Counted from the first letter of the stretch, positions 53,472-61,786 are shown. The stretch: 64,000 nucleotides of DNA from Robiginitalea sp. (GCA_024642005.1 JAHECA010000002.1:2756-66755), one strand, 5' to 3'. Numbers and translations: made by a program. Notes: generated by a model from the sequence alone, not told the origin.

Positions 53472-54650
53472 ATGAAAAAACTGCAACCAGAAACCGAGGC
53501 CATCCGCACCCAGATCCCGCGGAGCGAATTCCAGGAACACTCAGCCCCTCTTTACCTGAGTTCCAGCTTTGTCTTCGACGACGCCGAAGACATGCGGGCC
53601 TCCTTTGCCGAAGAGAAAGACCGCATCATCTATTCGCGCTACTCGAACCCCAATACCTCCGAATGGATCGAGAAGGTGTGCAAGATGGAAGGGGCCGAGG
53701 CCGGCTTTGCCTTTGCCTCCGGCATGGCGGCCGTCTTTTCGACCCTGGCCGCCCTGCTCGACAGCGGCGACCATATTATCTCGTCACGCTCGGTCTTTGG
53801 TTCTACCTCCACCCTGTTTGCCAACATTTTTCCGAAGTGGCAAATCAGCCATTCCTATTTCCGGCACGACCGGCTGCAAGACATCGAGGGGCTTATCCGG
53901 CCCACTACGCGTCTGATCTACGCCGAATCGCCCACCAACCCGGGGGTCGACGTGCTCGACCTTGAGGCCCTGGGACGCCTGGCCAAAAAGCACGGCCTGC
54001 TGCTGGTGGTAGACAACTGCTTCGCTACCCCTTACCTGCAGCAGCCCCTGCGCTTCGGGGCCGACCTGGTAATCCATTCGGGCACCAAGCTCATGGACGG
54101 GCAGGGCCGCGTTTTGGCTGGCATTACCGTGGGGAGTGCCGCCCTGATCGATAAGATATACCGCTTTGCACGCATTACCGGTCCGGCGCTCTCACCCTTC
54201 AATGCCTGGCTCCTCTCCAAGAGTATGGAAACCCTGGCCGTAAGGGTAGACCGGCATTGCGAGAACGCCCTCAAGGTGGCCGAATTTTTGGAAGGTCACC
54301 CAAAGGTTAACTGGGTCAAATACCCTTTCCTGAAATCGCACCCTCAGGTCGAACTGGCCCGCAAGCAGATGAAGGCGGGCGGCTGTGTGGTGGCCTTTGA
54401 AGTGCAGGGAGGCGTAGATGGGGGGCGCACCTTTTTCGACGGCATAGGCCTGCTGTCCCTCTCGGCCAACCTGGGCGACACCCGCAGCATCGTCACGCAT
54501 CCGGCCTCGACCACCCACAGCAAACTAACCCCGGAAGAGCGCCTGGAAAGCGGCATTACAGACGGTATGGTCCGCATTTCTGTGGGCCTGGAGCACCCCG
54601 ACGACATCTGCGCCGACCTGGCCCGTGCTTTGGATGGGGTTGGGGCCTGA
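53472..54650 (+). CDS. metZ: O-acylhomoserine sulfhydrylase (MetZ-type)
   Basis: 392 residues from the ATG of MKKLQPETEAIRTQ; the tracked start is a TTG inside the upstream gene. The Cys/Met-metabolism PLP fold shows YSRYSNPNTSEWIEKVCKMEGAE, FASGMAAVFSTLAALL, VVDNCFATPYLQQPL and the PLP lysine in VIHSGTKLMDGQG. It should join sulfide to O-acylhomoserine to give homocysteine directly. Acetyl- or succinyl-preference cannot be decided by eye. It is 16 bp from the metX fusion, whose product is its substrate. Confidence 0.93.
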   Translation: MKKLQPETEAIRTQIPRSEFQEHSAPLYLSSSFVFDDAEDMRASFAEEKDRIIYSRYSNPNTSEWIEKVCKMEGAEAGFAFASGMAAVFSTLAALLDSGDHIISSRSVFGSTSTLFANIFPKWQISHSYFRHDRLQDIEGLIRPTTRLIYAESPTNPGVDVLDLEALGRLAKKHGLLLVVDNCFATPYLQQPLRFGADLVIHSGTKLMDGQGRVLAGITVGSAALIDKIYRFARITGPALSPFNAWLLSKSMETLAVRVDRHCENALKVAEFLEGHPKVNWVKYPFLKSHPQVELARKQMKAGGCVVAFEVQGGVDGGRTFFDGIGLLSLSANLGDTRSIVTHPASTTHSKLTPEERLESGITDGMVRISVGLEHPDDICADLARALDGVGA

Positions 54651-54658
54651 GGCACAGG

Positions 54659-54666
54659 TATTTTTG
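54659..54666 (+). promoter_or_regulatory. -7 box candidate of the Rrf2 gene
   Basis: TATTTTTG matches TAnnTTTG, right after the metZ stop and 14 bp before the regulator's ATG. It would give a very short leader. Confidence 0.4.
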
Positions 54667-54679
54667 CTACCTTAGCAGT

Positions 54680-55087
54680 ATGCTTTCCAAAAAGACCAAA
54701 TACGGGCTCAAGGCGCTCACCTACCTGGCTCGTCGCAAAGACCGCAGCCCCGTTCAGATTGCGGAGATTGCCCGGCACGAAAACATCTCTCAGAAGTTCC
54801 TGGAGAGCATATTGCTGACCCTTCGCAAGAACGGCTACCTGGGTTCCCGAAAAGGGAAGGGCGGCGGGTATTACCTGATCAAGGACCCGGCTGAAATCCC
54901 CATGACCGGGGTTATGCGCGTGTTGGAAGGCCCCATTGCCATGGTGCCCTGCGTGAGCCTCAATTTTTACGAAACCTGCGATGACTGCCCCGATGAAGCG
55001 ACCTGCTCGGTGCACAAGCTCATGCTGCAAGTCCGCGACAGCGCCCTGGAGGTGTACCGCAACAACTCCCTGGCCGACATTATCTAA
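54680..55087 (+). CDS. Rrf2-family transcriptional regulator
   Basis: 135 residues. A winged helix-turn-helix fills the N-terminal half (TKYGLKALTYLARRK, AEIARHENISQKFLESILLTLRKNGYL) with the wing GSRKGKGGGYYLIKDP. The C-terminal part holds four cysteines in PCVSLNFYETCDDCPDEATCSVH, a spacing like IscR/CymR/NsrR relatives, so an Fe-S or redox sensor is possible. It sits between metZ and the sulfur reductases and is the obvious candidate to bind the repeated motifs at 55146, 55230 and 55911. That link is inference. Confidence 0.92.
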   Translation: MLSKKTKYGLKALTYLARRKDRSPVQIAEIARHENISQKFLESILLTLRKNGYLGSRKGKGGGYYLIKDPAEIPMTGVMRVLEGPIAMVPCVSLNFYETCDDCPDEATCSVHKLMLQVRDSALEVYRNNSLADII

Positions 55088-55145
55088 TTCCCAAACGTGC
55101 AGGCATTTCCTTGCCAAATAAGAAATTTGCGCCGTTTTCTGTTAT

Positions 55146-55172
55146 AAAACTAGTAAAACGATGGGGTAAATC
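55146..55172 (+). promoter_or_regulatory. Candidate Rrf2 operator, copy 1
   Basis: Contains CTAGTAAAACGATGGGGTAA, about 25 bp upstream of the -33 element of the cysH-like promoter. It matches copies 2 and 3 through the core CTAnTAAAacGATrGG. Confidence 0.5.
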
Positions 55173-55192
55173 GAAAAATTGAGTAAATTTAG

Positions 55193-55223
55193 TTTGCACG
55201 ATTCGGAAAGTGGCCTATATTTG
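55193..55223 (+). promoter_or_regulatory. Promoter of the cysH-like gene (TTTG-N19-TATATTTG)
   Basis: TTTG at 55193-55196 and TATATTTG at 55216-55223 with exactly 19-nt spacing fit the Bacteroidota consensus. The predicted start, near 55230, lies at the edge of operator copy 2. Confidence 0.75.
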
Positions 55224-55229
55224 TAAACT

Positions 55230-55250
55230 CTAGTAAAAAGATAGGATAAT
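55230..55250 (+). promoter_or_regulatory. Candidate Rrf2 operator, copy 2
   Basis: CTAGTAAAAAGATAGGATAA starts 7 bp downstream of the -7 box and covers the expected transcription start. A bound protein there would block initiation. Confidence 0.55.
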
Positions 55251-55255
55251 AAATC

Positions 55256-55879
55256 ATGTCATTCAGCCCGCAGCTAATCGACCACCTGAACCCCCAGCTT
55301 AAGGGGATTGCTCCTGAAGAAATCATTTCATGGGCCGTTGAAAGAGCCCGAAGGCCAGTTATTACGACCAACTTCCGCCCTTATGAGGTTGCCATTTTGC
55401 ACGCAGTTTCTGGCGTATTCCCGGAAATACCGGTCATCTGGTGCGATACCGGGTACAACACCCCCCAGACCTACCGCCATGCAGAAGAACTCATCGGGCG
55501 CCTGGGCCTGAACGTGCATTTGTACGTCCCCCGGCAAACTGCCGCTCATCGCGATGCCGTTATGGGGATGCCAGGGGTAGACGATCCCCGCCACCGCGAG
55601 TTTACCGAACAGGTAAAGCTGGAGCCCTTCCGCCGTGCCATGCAGGAGCACAAGCCCGATGTGTGGTTCACCAACCTGAGGCGCGGGCAAACTGCACATC
55701 GCGACAGCCTCGATATTTTAAGCCTGGACCGCTCCGGCATGCTGAAAGTGAGCCCCTTCTATTATTGGAGCGATACCCAGCTCGACGCATACCTGCACTC
55801 GTTCGGGCTACCCAATGAGCACCACTATTTTGACCCGACCAAAGTATTGGAAAACCGGGAATGCGGCCTGCATACCTAG
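55256..55879 (+). CDS. cysH: CysH-like phosphoadenylyl-sulfate reductase family protein
   Basis: 207 residues. The nucleotide-binding PP-loop region is VITTNFRPYEVAILHAV, with VIWCDTGYNTPQTYRHAEEL following. The family's C-terminal catalytic motif ECGLHT ends the protein. The paired cysteines that bind a [4Fe-4S] cluster in APS reductases are absent, which points to the PAPS-type enzyme. It would supply sulfite to the next gene product. The usual neighbours cysD and cysN (ATP sulfurylase) are missing here. A well-formed promoter and two operator copies lie directly upstream. Confidence 0.85.
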   Translation: MSFSPQLIDHLNPQLKGIAPEEIISWAVERARRPVITTNFRPYEVAILHAVSGVFPEIPVIWCDTGYNTPQTYRHAEELIGRLGLNVHLYVPRQTAAHRDAVMGMPGVDDPRHREFTEQVKLEPFRRAMQEHKPDVWFTNLRRGQTAHRDSLDILSLDRSGMLKVSPFYYWSDTQLDAYLHSFGLPNEHHYFDPTKVLENRECGLHT

Positions 55880-55910
55880 GTGAAGGTCCCCTATTTTTTT
55901 ATTTATAAAA

Positions 55911-55938
55911 CCTATATAAACGATAGGAATACTATAAT
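55911..55938 (+). promoter_or_regulatory. Candidate Rrf2 operator, copy 3
   Basis: CCTATATAAACGATAGGAAT contains the inverted repeat CCTAT-N7-ATAGG, the most symmetric of the three copies. TATTTTTT 12 bp upstream is a near -7 box, giving the same layout as copy 2, just before the sulfite reductase gene. Confidence 0.5.
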
Positions 55939-55941
55939 ATT

Positions 55942-58035
55942 ATGAAAAGCTTCCGCTCCGAACTTGAAAATCCGGTTGTCGAAAAAGATATCATTGCACT
56001 CGAACGCAAAATTCGGGAGTTTCGCGAGGGCGGCCTTCCCGAAGAGCGGTTTCGCAGCCTGCGGCTCGCCCGCGGGGTATACGGCCAGCGTCAGCCGGGC
56101 GTGCAGATGGTGCGGATCAAACTGCCCTACGGCAAGGTGAGCTCCCGTCAGCTTCGGCGGATCGCCGGGGTATCAGATACCTTTTCCACTGGAAAGCTCC
56201 ATATTACCACCCGCCAGGACATCCAGATCCACTATGTAGACCTCGAACGCACCCCCGAACTCTGGGCCGAACTGGAGCGCGACCAGGTAACCCTCCGGGA
56301 AGCCTGCGGCAATACGGTGCGCAACGTGACCGCCAGTGAAACGGCCGGGATCGACCCTTCGGAGCCCTTCGATGTTTCCCCCTATGCCCAGGCCGTGTTT
56401 GACTATTTTCTGCGCAACCCCGTCGGCCAGGAAATGGGCCGTAAATTCAAGGTTTCCTTCTCGGCCAGCGAGTCAGACACCGGCCTTTCCTATATGCACG
56501 ACCTGGGGTTCATCGCCAGCCTGCGAAACGGGGAGCGTGGGTTCCGCGTGTTGCTGGGAGGCGGCCTTGGAGCCCAGCCCCGCCACGCCGACCTGCTGTA
56601 CGATTTTTTGCCCCAGCAGGAGATCATCCCCCTGATGGAATGCGTGGTGCGGGTATTTGACCAGTACGGGGAGCGCAAAAACCGATCCAAGGCCCGCCTG
56701 AAATTTCTGCTGAAAGACCTGGGCCTGGAAGGCTTCAAAGCCCTGGTTGAGCAACAGCGGCTTGCCCTTCCCCTGCAGGAACTGGGTATCGAACATGGGA
56801 ACTACCCTGAGGTGAAACCGGCTGAAACAGCGCCGGAAATACCTGAGGTAAAAGACCAGGCCGCTTACCGGGCCTGGATGGCTACCAACGTGCTTCCCCA
56901 AAAGCAGGCCGGTTTCAAGGCTGTCGGGGTTCGGGTGTTCCTCGGGAATTTCACCACCGATCAGGCCCGCAGCCTGGCCAACCTTGCCGAGGGCCACGGG
57001 GCAGGCGAACTGCGTTTCTCCCTGCGGCAAAACCTACTGATCCCCTATGTAAGGGAGGCCTGGCTACCTTATTTTTATCAGGAATTATCGGCCATGGGCC
57101 TGGCTGCCCCCGGCTACAATTCGGCTGCAGACATCACGGCCTGTCCCGGCACCGATACCTGCAACCTCGGTATTGCCAGCAGCACGGGTATCGCCTCCGA
57201 GCTGGAACGGGTCATTGCCCGCGAATATCCTGAATTTCTTTACAACCCCGACGTGGTGATCAAGATAAGCGGCTGCATGAATGCCTGCGGCCAGCACACC
57301 ATGGCCCATATCGGCTTTCAGGGCATGTCGGTGCGCACCCCCGACCAACGGGTTGCCCCGGCCCTTCAGGTGCTTTTGGGAGGCGGCAACCTCGGGGGCG
57401 GGCAGGGCCTGTTCGCCGACAAGGTCGTCAAAATTCCCTCCAAGCGCGGGCCTATGGCGTTGCGGCTCATCCTGGACGATTATCTGTCACAGGGCAACAG
57501 GCGCCCGTACCATGAGTATTACCGGGAACAGGGCCAGCTCTATTTTTACGACCTGCTCAAGCCGCTTACAGCGGTAGACGATCTGGAGGAGGAAGACTTT
57601 ATCGACTGGGGAAACCGGGAAAAATACCAAAAGGAGATTGGAGTGGGCGAATGCGCCGGGGTGGTGATCGACCTGGTGGCCACCTTGTTATTCGAGGCTG
57701 AAGAAAAATTGGCGGAGGCCGCCGAGGCCCTGGTAGCCGGCAAATGGGCGGCAGCAATCTACCTGGCCTACAGTGCCCGGGTGCAGGCGGCCAAGGCCCT
57801 GCTAACGGCCGAGGACCACCCGGCCAATACGCATGCCGGCATTGTGGAAGACTTCGACAGGCGCTTCGGGCATACCGAAGCTTTCAGTGGAATCCCCTCC
57901 CTGGGCAGCCAGGTAGCGCTGATGCAGGAAACATCGCCTGCCGAATCCTTTGCCCGCCGGTACACGGAAGAGGCGCGGGCCTTTGTGAAACAGGCTGAGG
58001 CCTTCCGCCGCCAAACACTGAGTCATGCGTCCTGA
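55942..58035 (+). CDS. Siroheme sulfite/nitrite reductase with C-terminal HEPN domain
   Basis: 697 residues, about 120 more than a normal single-chain sulfite reductase. Two ferredoxin-like half-domains with SGKLHITTRQDIQIHYV and the cluster/siroheme ligands TACPGTDTCNLGI and SGCMNACGQH (four cysteines) give a six-electron reductase. From about residue 565 an all-helical extension resembles HEPN (EEKLAEAAEALVAGKWAAAIYLAYSARVQAAKALL). No Rx4-6H nuclease motif is seen in it, so RNase activity is unlikely. Sulfite rather than nitrite is favoured by the neighbours (CysH-like reductase, siroheme genes, metZ). The end overlaps cobA by 11 bp. Confidence 0.9.
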   Translation: MKSFRSELENPVVEKDIIALERKIREFREGGLPEERFRSLRLARGVYGQRQPGVQMVRIKLPYGKVSSRQLRRIAGVSDTFSTGKLHITTRQDIQIHYVDLERTPELWAELERDQVTLREACGNTVRNVTASETAGIDPSEPFDVSPYAQAVFDYFLRNPVGQEMGRKFKVSFSASESDTGLSYMHDLGFIASLRNGERGFRVLLGGGLGAQPRHADLLYDFLPQQEIIPLMECVVRVFDQYGERKNRSKARLKFLLKDLGLEGFKALVEQQRLALPLQELGIEHGNYPEVKPAETAPEIPEVKDQAAYRAWMATNVLPQKQAGFKAVGVRVFLGNFTTDQARSLANLAEGHGAGELRFSLRQNLLIPYVREAWLPYFYQELSAMGLAAPGYNSAADITACPGTDTCNLGIASSTGIASELERVIAREYPEFLYNPDVVIKISGCMNACGQHTMAHIGFQGMSVRTPDQRVAPALQVLLGGGNLGGGQGLFADKVVKIPSKRGPMALRLILDDYLSQGNRRPYHEYYREQGQLYFYDLLKPLTAVDDLEEEDFIDWGNREKYQKEIGVGECAGVVIDLVATLLFEAEEKLAEAAEALVAGKWAAAIYLAYSARVQAAKALLTAEDHPANTHAGIVEDFDRRFGHTEAFSGIPSLGSQVALMQETSPAESFARRYTEEARAFVKQAEAFRRQTLSHAS

Positions 58036-58792
58036 AGGCAAACTCACCCTGGTGGGGGCGGGCCCCGGCGATGCGGAACTGATCACCCTGAAGGGCCTGC
58101 GCGCTTTGCGCGAAGCCGACGTGGTACTGTACGATGCCCTGGTGAACCCGGAATTGCTGGAATACGCTCCGCGGGCCGAACAGCTGTTTGTGGGCAAACG
58201 ACTGGGCTGCCAGGCCTATGCCCAGCAACAGATCAATGAACTGATCGTGCAGCGGGGCCGCAGCTGCGGCCACGTGGTGCGCCTAAAGGGAGGCGACCCA
58301 TTCGTGTTCGGGCGCGGCGCAGAAGAAATGGAGTATGCCCTTTCGCAAGGCATGGAGGTGGCGGTGGTACCCGGGCTCTCGTCCTGTCTGTCGGTGCCTG
58401 CCTCCCTGCACATTCCGGCAACCCTGCGCGGGGTTGCCGAGAGCTTCTGGGTTATTACCGCCACCACACGCGATCACCGGCTAAGCGCCGATGTGGCCCT
58501 GGCGGCCCGTTCGTCGGCTACGGTGATTATTCTGATGGGCATGTCCAAATTGCAGGAGATCATGGCTTGTTTTGAGCGTGCCGGGAAGCCCGATACCCCG
58601 GTAGCCGTTATCCAGGAGGGAACTACGGCCCGCGAGCGCTCTGCCACAGGCACGGTACAGACAATAGCCAGCCAGGTAAACCGCCTGGGCTTGCGCAACC
58701 CGGCCGTGATTGTGGTGGGCGAAGTGGTAACAGCGGCCAAGGGGCTCGGCGTCTTGCAGCCCAAAGTCTTGAAGGCGCTTCAAACAACCTGA
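58025..58792 (+). CDS. cobA: Uroporphyrinogen-III C-methyltransferase
   Basis: 255 residues. SUMT motifs: KLTLVGAGPGDAELITLKGLRAL at the N-terminus, VVLYDALVNPELL, VRLKGGDPFVFGRGAEEM and VVPGLSSCLSVPASLHIPATLRG. It uses SAM twice to make precorrin-2, the first step from heme synthesis toward siroheme, the cofactor of the upstream reductase. Its start lies inside the end of that gene (11-bp overlap). Precorrin-2 goes to the next gene product. Confidence 0.95.
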   Translation: MRPEGKLTLVGAGPGDAELITLKGLRALREADVVLYDALVNPELLEYAPRAEQLFVGKRLGCQAYAQQQINELIVQRGRSCGHVVRLKGGDPFVFGRGAEEMEYALSQGMEVAVVPGLSSCLSVPASLHIPATLRGVAESFWVITATTRDHRLSADVALAARSSATVIILMGMSKLQEIMACFERAGKPDTPVAVIQEGTTARERSATGTVQTIASQVNRLGLRNPAVIVVGEVVTAAKGLGVLQPKVLKALQTT

Positions 58793-58794
58793 CC

Positions 58795-59388
58795 ATGGAA
58801 CGAAATAACCTGTATCCGATTTTCCTGAAGTGCAGCCAGCTTGAAATCTTGCTGGTGGGAGGAGGCCATGTGGCTGCCGAAAAGCTCCATTTCCTGATCA
58901 AATCGAGCCCCGACGCCCGGATAACCCTGGTGGCCCCGCTCGTTCGCGAAAATACGGCCGACCTTGCCGAGGCCCATGATGTCAGGATAATCAGGACCGA
59001 ATACCATGCCGGCTATTTGCAAGACAAGCACCTGGTAATCGCCGCTACCGACAACCCGGCGGTGAACCAGGCCGTGTACCGTGACTGCCGCCGCATCAAC
59101 CTGCTCGTGAATGTGGCCGACAACCCGCCCCTTTGCGATTTCTATATGGGGGGCATTGTAACCAAGGGTCACCTGAAGGTGGCCATCAGCACCAATGGCC
59201 AGTCGCCGACCACTGCCAAGCGGCTGCGTGAATTTTTCGAAGACATACTCCCAGACGACCTGAGCCGGCTGGTCGAAAACCTGCATGCCTACCGCCAAAC
59301 CCTGAAATCCGATTTCGAGGCCAAAGTACGCGAAATGAACCGGGTGACCCGGAAACTGGTCGCCCCAAAAACCGTGAAGGAATCATGA
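58795..59388 (+). CDS. Precorrin-2 dehydrogenase / sirohydrochlorin ferrochelatase (Met8p/CysG-N type)
   Basis: 197 residues. The NAD-binding Rossmann start LEILLVGGGHVAAEKLHFL is followed by LVIAATDNPAVNQAVYRDC and LVNVADNPPLCDFYMGGIV, where the Asp and surrounding residues form the shared active site. STNGQSPTTAKRLREFFE completes the domain. It oxidises precorrin-2 to sirohydrochlorin and may also insert iron, as yeast Met8p does. It lies two bases after cobA and overlaps the next gene by 4 bp (ATGA). Confidence 0.92.
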   Translation: MERNNLYPIFLKCSQLEILLVGGGHVAAEKLHFLIKSSPDARITLVAPLVRENTADLAEAHDVRIIRTEYHAGYLQDKHLVIAATDNPAVNQAVYRDCRRINLLVNVADNPPLCDFYMGGIVTKGHLKVAISTNGQSPTTAKRLREFFEDILPDDLSRLVENLHAYRQTLKSDFEAKVREMNRVTRKLVAPKTVKES

Positions 59389-60446
59389 TTGAAACCGATT
59401 TGCTCATTATTGGCGCCGGGCCTACCGGCCTGTTTACGGTCTTTGAGGCCGGACTGCTCAAGCTGCGCTGCCACCTGATAGACGCCCTGCCCCAGCCGGG
59501 CGGACAATGCGCCGAAATCTACCCGAAAAAACCCATTTACGACATCCCGGCCTACCCGGAAATACTGGCTGGAGACCTGGTGGAACGGCTCCTGGAGCAA
59601 ATTCGCCCCTTCCAGCCCGGGTTTACCCTGGGGGAACGGGCCGAAACACTGAAAAAGCTGGAAGACGGCCGTTTCGAGGTAACCACAAACCAGGGGACTC
59701 GCCACAGGGCCCCGGTGGTAGTCATTGCCGGCGGGCTGGGGTCGTTTGAACCCCGCAAGCCCGAGATAGCCAACCTGACCGATTTTGAGGGCAGGGGGGT
59801 GGCCTACATGGTGAAAGACCCGGAAGTCTACCGGGGCGGGAAGGTGGTCATCGCCGGTGGGGGTGATTCAGCCCTGGACTGGGCCATTTTCCTTTCAGAG
59901 GTGGCCGCCGAGGTTAGCCTGGTGCACCGCCGCAATGAATTTCGGGGCGCCCTCGACTCGGTGGAAAAAGCAGCTGCACTGGCTGCGGCCGGCAGGATCC
60001 GCCTGATAACAGAGGCCCAGGTAGACCGGCTCTACGGTGACACCCACCTGGAGGCCGTTGTAGTGCGGTACAATGAGGCCGAAAAAGGGGAAGCCTATGT
60101 AGAGGCCGACCACCTGATCCCGCTATTCGGGCTGTCGCCCAAACTCGGGCCCATTGGCGACTGGGGGCTGCAGATCGAGAAGAACGCCATCGTGGTGAAC
60201 AATGCCTACGACTACCAGACCAGCATTCCCGGGGTTTACGCGGTGGGCGATGTTAACACCTACCCGGGCAAGCTCAAGCTCATCCTCTCGGGTTTCCACG
60301 AAGCCGCGGTTATGTGCCAGAGCGCCTACCAGATTGTGCACCCCGGCAAGCGTTACGTGATGAAATACACCACCGTGGGAGGCATTGCCGGCTTTGACGG
60401 CAGCCTGAAGGAAGCCGCCAAAGAAGTGGTCCAGGCCCTGGGCTAA
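59385..60446 (+). CDS. Ferredoxin-NADP reductase, thioredoxin-reductase-like type
   Basis: 353 residues. The FAD motif is DLLIIGAGPTGLFTVFEAG and the NADPH motif is GGKVVIAGGGDSALDWAIFL. It lacks the CxxC redox pair of thioredoxin reductases, and GGQCAEIYPKKPIYDIPAYPEI is typical of the YumC-like ferredoxin-NADP reductases. In this operon its most likely job is to deliver electrons from NADPH through ferredoxin to the sulfite reductase. It is translationally coupled to the siroheme gene upstream and is the last gene before the second SAM-I element. Confidence 0.88.
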   Translation: MIETDLLIIGAGPTGLFTVFEAGLLKLRCHLIDALPQPGGQCAEIYPKKPIYDIPAYPEILAGDLVERLLEQIRPFQPGFTLGERAETLKKLEDGRFEVTTNQGTRHRAPVVVIAGGLGSFEPRKPEIANLTDFEGRGVAYMVKDPEVYRGGKVVIAGGGDSALDWAIFLSEVAAEVSLVHRRNEFRGALDSVEKAAALAAAGRIRLITEAQVDRLYGDTHLEAVVVRYNEAEKGEAYVEADHLIPLFGLSPKLGPIGDWGLQIEKNAIVVNNAYDYQTSIPGVYAVGDVNTYPGKLKLILSGFHEAAVMCQSAYQIVHPGKRYVMKYTTVGGIAGFDGSLKEAAKEVVQALG

Positions 60447-60772
60447 CCCGGGGCAGGGGGCCAAAAAAGCCCATGACCGCTTGCTTTTGAGCGGGGCTTG
60501 CCGTTTCTTTGCGGCAGTTCATTGCCACCCTGTCGAGTTATCAGGAAAGGTGGAGGGAATAGACCCGGTGAAACCTTAGCAACCCTTCGACCCCAGAGGC
60601 CCGGAGAAGGTGCTACATTCTAGCCTGCGGTTCCCAGCCACGCCGGGAAGACCCGCACGGACAGATAACGATCCCGCAAGGGTTCTGCCCAAAAAAAGTC
60701 CCATTCCTGTTCTACCTGCCTGTCAGCCCCTGAGGCCTGAAGGCTGGACGGCACTGGCAAAAATGGAATGCG
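60447..60772. other. Long leader region of the metH genes
   Basis: 326 bp without a plausible gene. It contains an imperfect CCGC/GCGG hairpin, a weak -7-like TTTCTTTG at 60503-60510 and the SAM-I aptamer. Then come about 100 bp of leader with a GGGTTCTGCCC hairpin before the ATG. Confidence 0.5.
60534..60670 (+). ncRNA. SAM-I (S-box) riboswitch upstream of split metH
   Basis: P1 GTTATC (60536-60541) pairs with GATAAC (60663-60668). The core elements AAAGGTGGAGGGA, ACCCGGTGAAACC, TTAGCAACC and AAGGTGCTACATTC match the first copy almost base for base. P4 is closed by TGCGG / CCGCA. After P1, CCC-GCAA-GGG and GGGT-TCT-GCCC compete for the same GGG. It should repress methionine synthase at high SAM. 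Confidence 0.93.
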
Positions 60773-61786
60773 ATGCCCGATTTGAATACCATACTGCGAG
60801 AACGTATCCTGGTCCTTGACGGGGCCATGGGCACCATGCTGCAGCGCCATAAGTTCGGGGAGGCCGATTTCCGGGGCGAACGCTTCCGAGACTGGCCCCA
60901 ACCCCTGCAGGGGAACAACGACCTGCTCTCGCTTACCCAGCCCGAAGCCGTGGCCGGGGTGCATCGCCTGTACCTCGAGGCCGGGGCAGATATCGTCTCG
61001 ACCAATACCTTTTCGTCAACAGCCGTGGGGATGGCCGATTACGGTATGGAATCGCTGGTGGGAGACCTCAACAGGGCGGCGGCCCGCCTGGCCCGGCGCG
61101 AAGCCGATGCCATGACAGCCCGCACCCCGGACAAACCCCGTTTTGTAGCGGGAAGTATCGGCCCTACCAACAAGACCGCCAGCATGTCGCCCGACGTGAA
61201 CGACCCCGGGTACCGGGCCATTTCCTTTGAAGCCCTGAAGGCCGACTACCGCGAGCAGGTAGATGCCCTGCTCGAAGGAGGGGTCGACCTGTTGCTGGTA
61301 GAAACGGTTTTCGATACCCTCAACGCCAAGGCAGCCCTGTTTGCCATTGAAGAAGCCAAAGAGGCCCGGGGCCTCGATACCCCGGTGATGGTGAGCGGCA
61401 CCATTACCGATGCTTCGGGACGCACCCTCTCCGGGCAGACTGCCGAGGCCTTCCTGATTTCGATTTCACACGCGACCTTGCTCTCAGTCGGGCTCAACTG
61501 TGCCCTGGGGGCCAGCCAGCTTGTCCCGTACCTCGAAGTTTTGGCATCCCGGGCCGACACAGCCATATCTGCTCACCCGAACGCCGGCCTGCCCAATGCC
61601 TTCGGCGCCTACGACCAGGGCCCTGCACAGATGGCCGGGCAGATCCGCGAATACCTGGAAAAGGGCCTGGTGAACATCGTCGGGGGTTGTTGCGGGACTA
61701 CGCCAGACCACATCAAAGCCATAGCCGAGCTTGTCAAAGAGTTCGAGCCCCGGGCGATTCCAAATTCCAAAAAGGTTAAGGGATGA
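60773..61786 (+). CDS. metH: Methionine synthase, homocysteine-binding module (split MetH, N part)
   Basis: 337 residues. This is the homocysteine S-methyltransferase barrel: [18 protein letters not shown] at the N-terminus and the three zinc-ligand cysteines in [10 protein letters not shown] and [12 protein letters not shown]. In most bacteria it is fused to the folate, cobalamin and activation domains; here these are in the next gene. The overlap ATGA couples the two, so they are likely made in equal amounts. Methylation of homocysteine with methyltetrahydrofolate is the last step of the pathway laid out in this region. Confidence 0.93.
   Translation: MPDLNTILRERILVLDGAMGTMLQRHKFGEADFRGERFRDWPQPLQGNNDLLSLTQPEAVAGVHRLYLEAGADIVSTNTFSSTAVGMADYGMESLVGDLNRAAARLARREADAMTARTPDKPRFVAGSIGPTNKTASMSPDVNDPGYRAISFEALKADYREQVDALLEGGVDLLLVETVFDTLNAKAALFAIEEAKEARGLDTPVMVSGTITDASGRTLSGQTAEAFLISISHATLLSVGLNCALGASQLVPYLEVLASRADTAISAHPNAGLPNAFGAYDQGPAQMAGQIREYLEKGLVNIVGGCCGTTPDHIKAIAELVKEFEPRAIPNSKKVKG

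Noticed and set aside
57630-58035. HEPN part as an RNase toxin
   Set aside because: No Rx4-6H catalytic motif, no antitoxin gene, and it is in frame within a metabolic enzyme.
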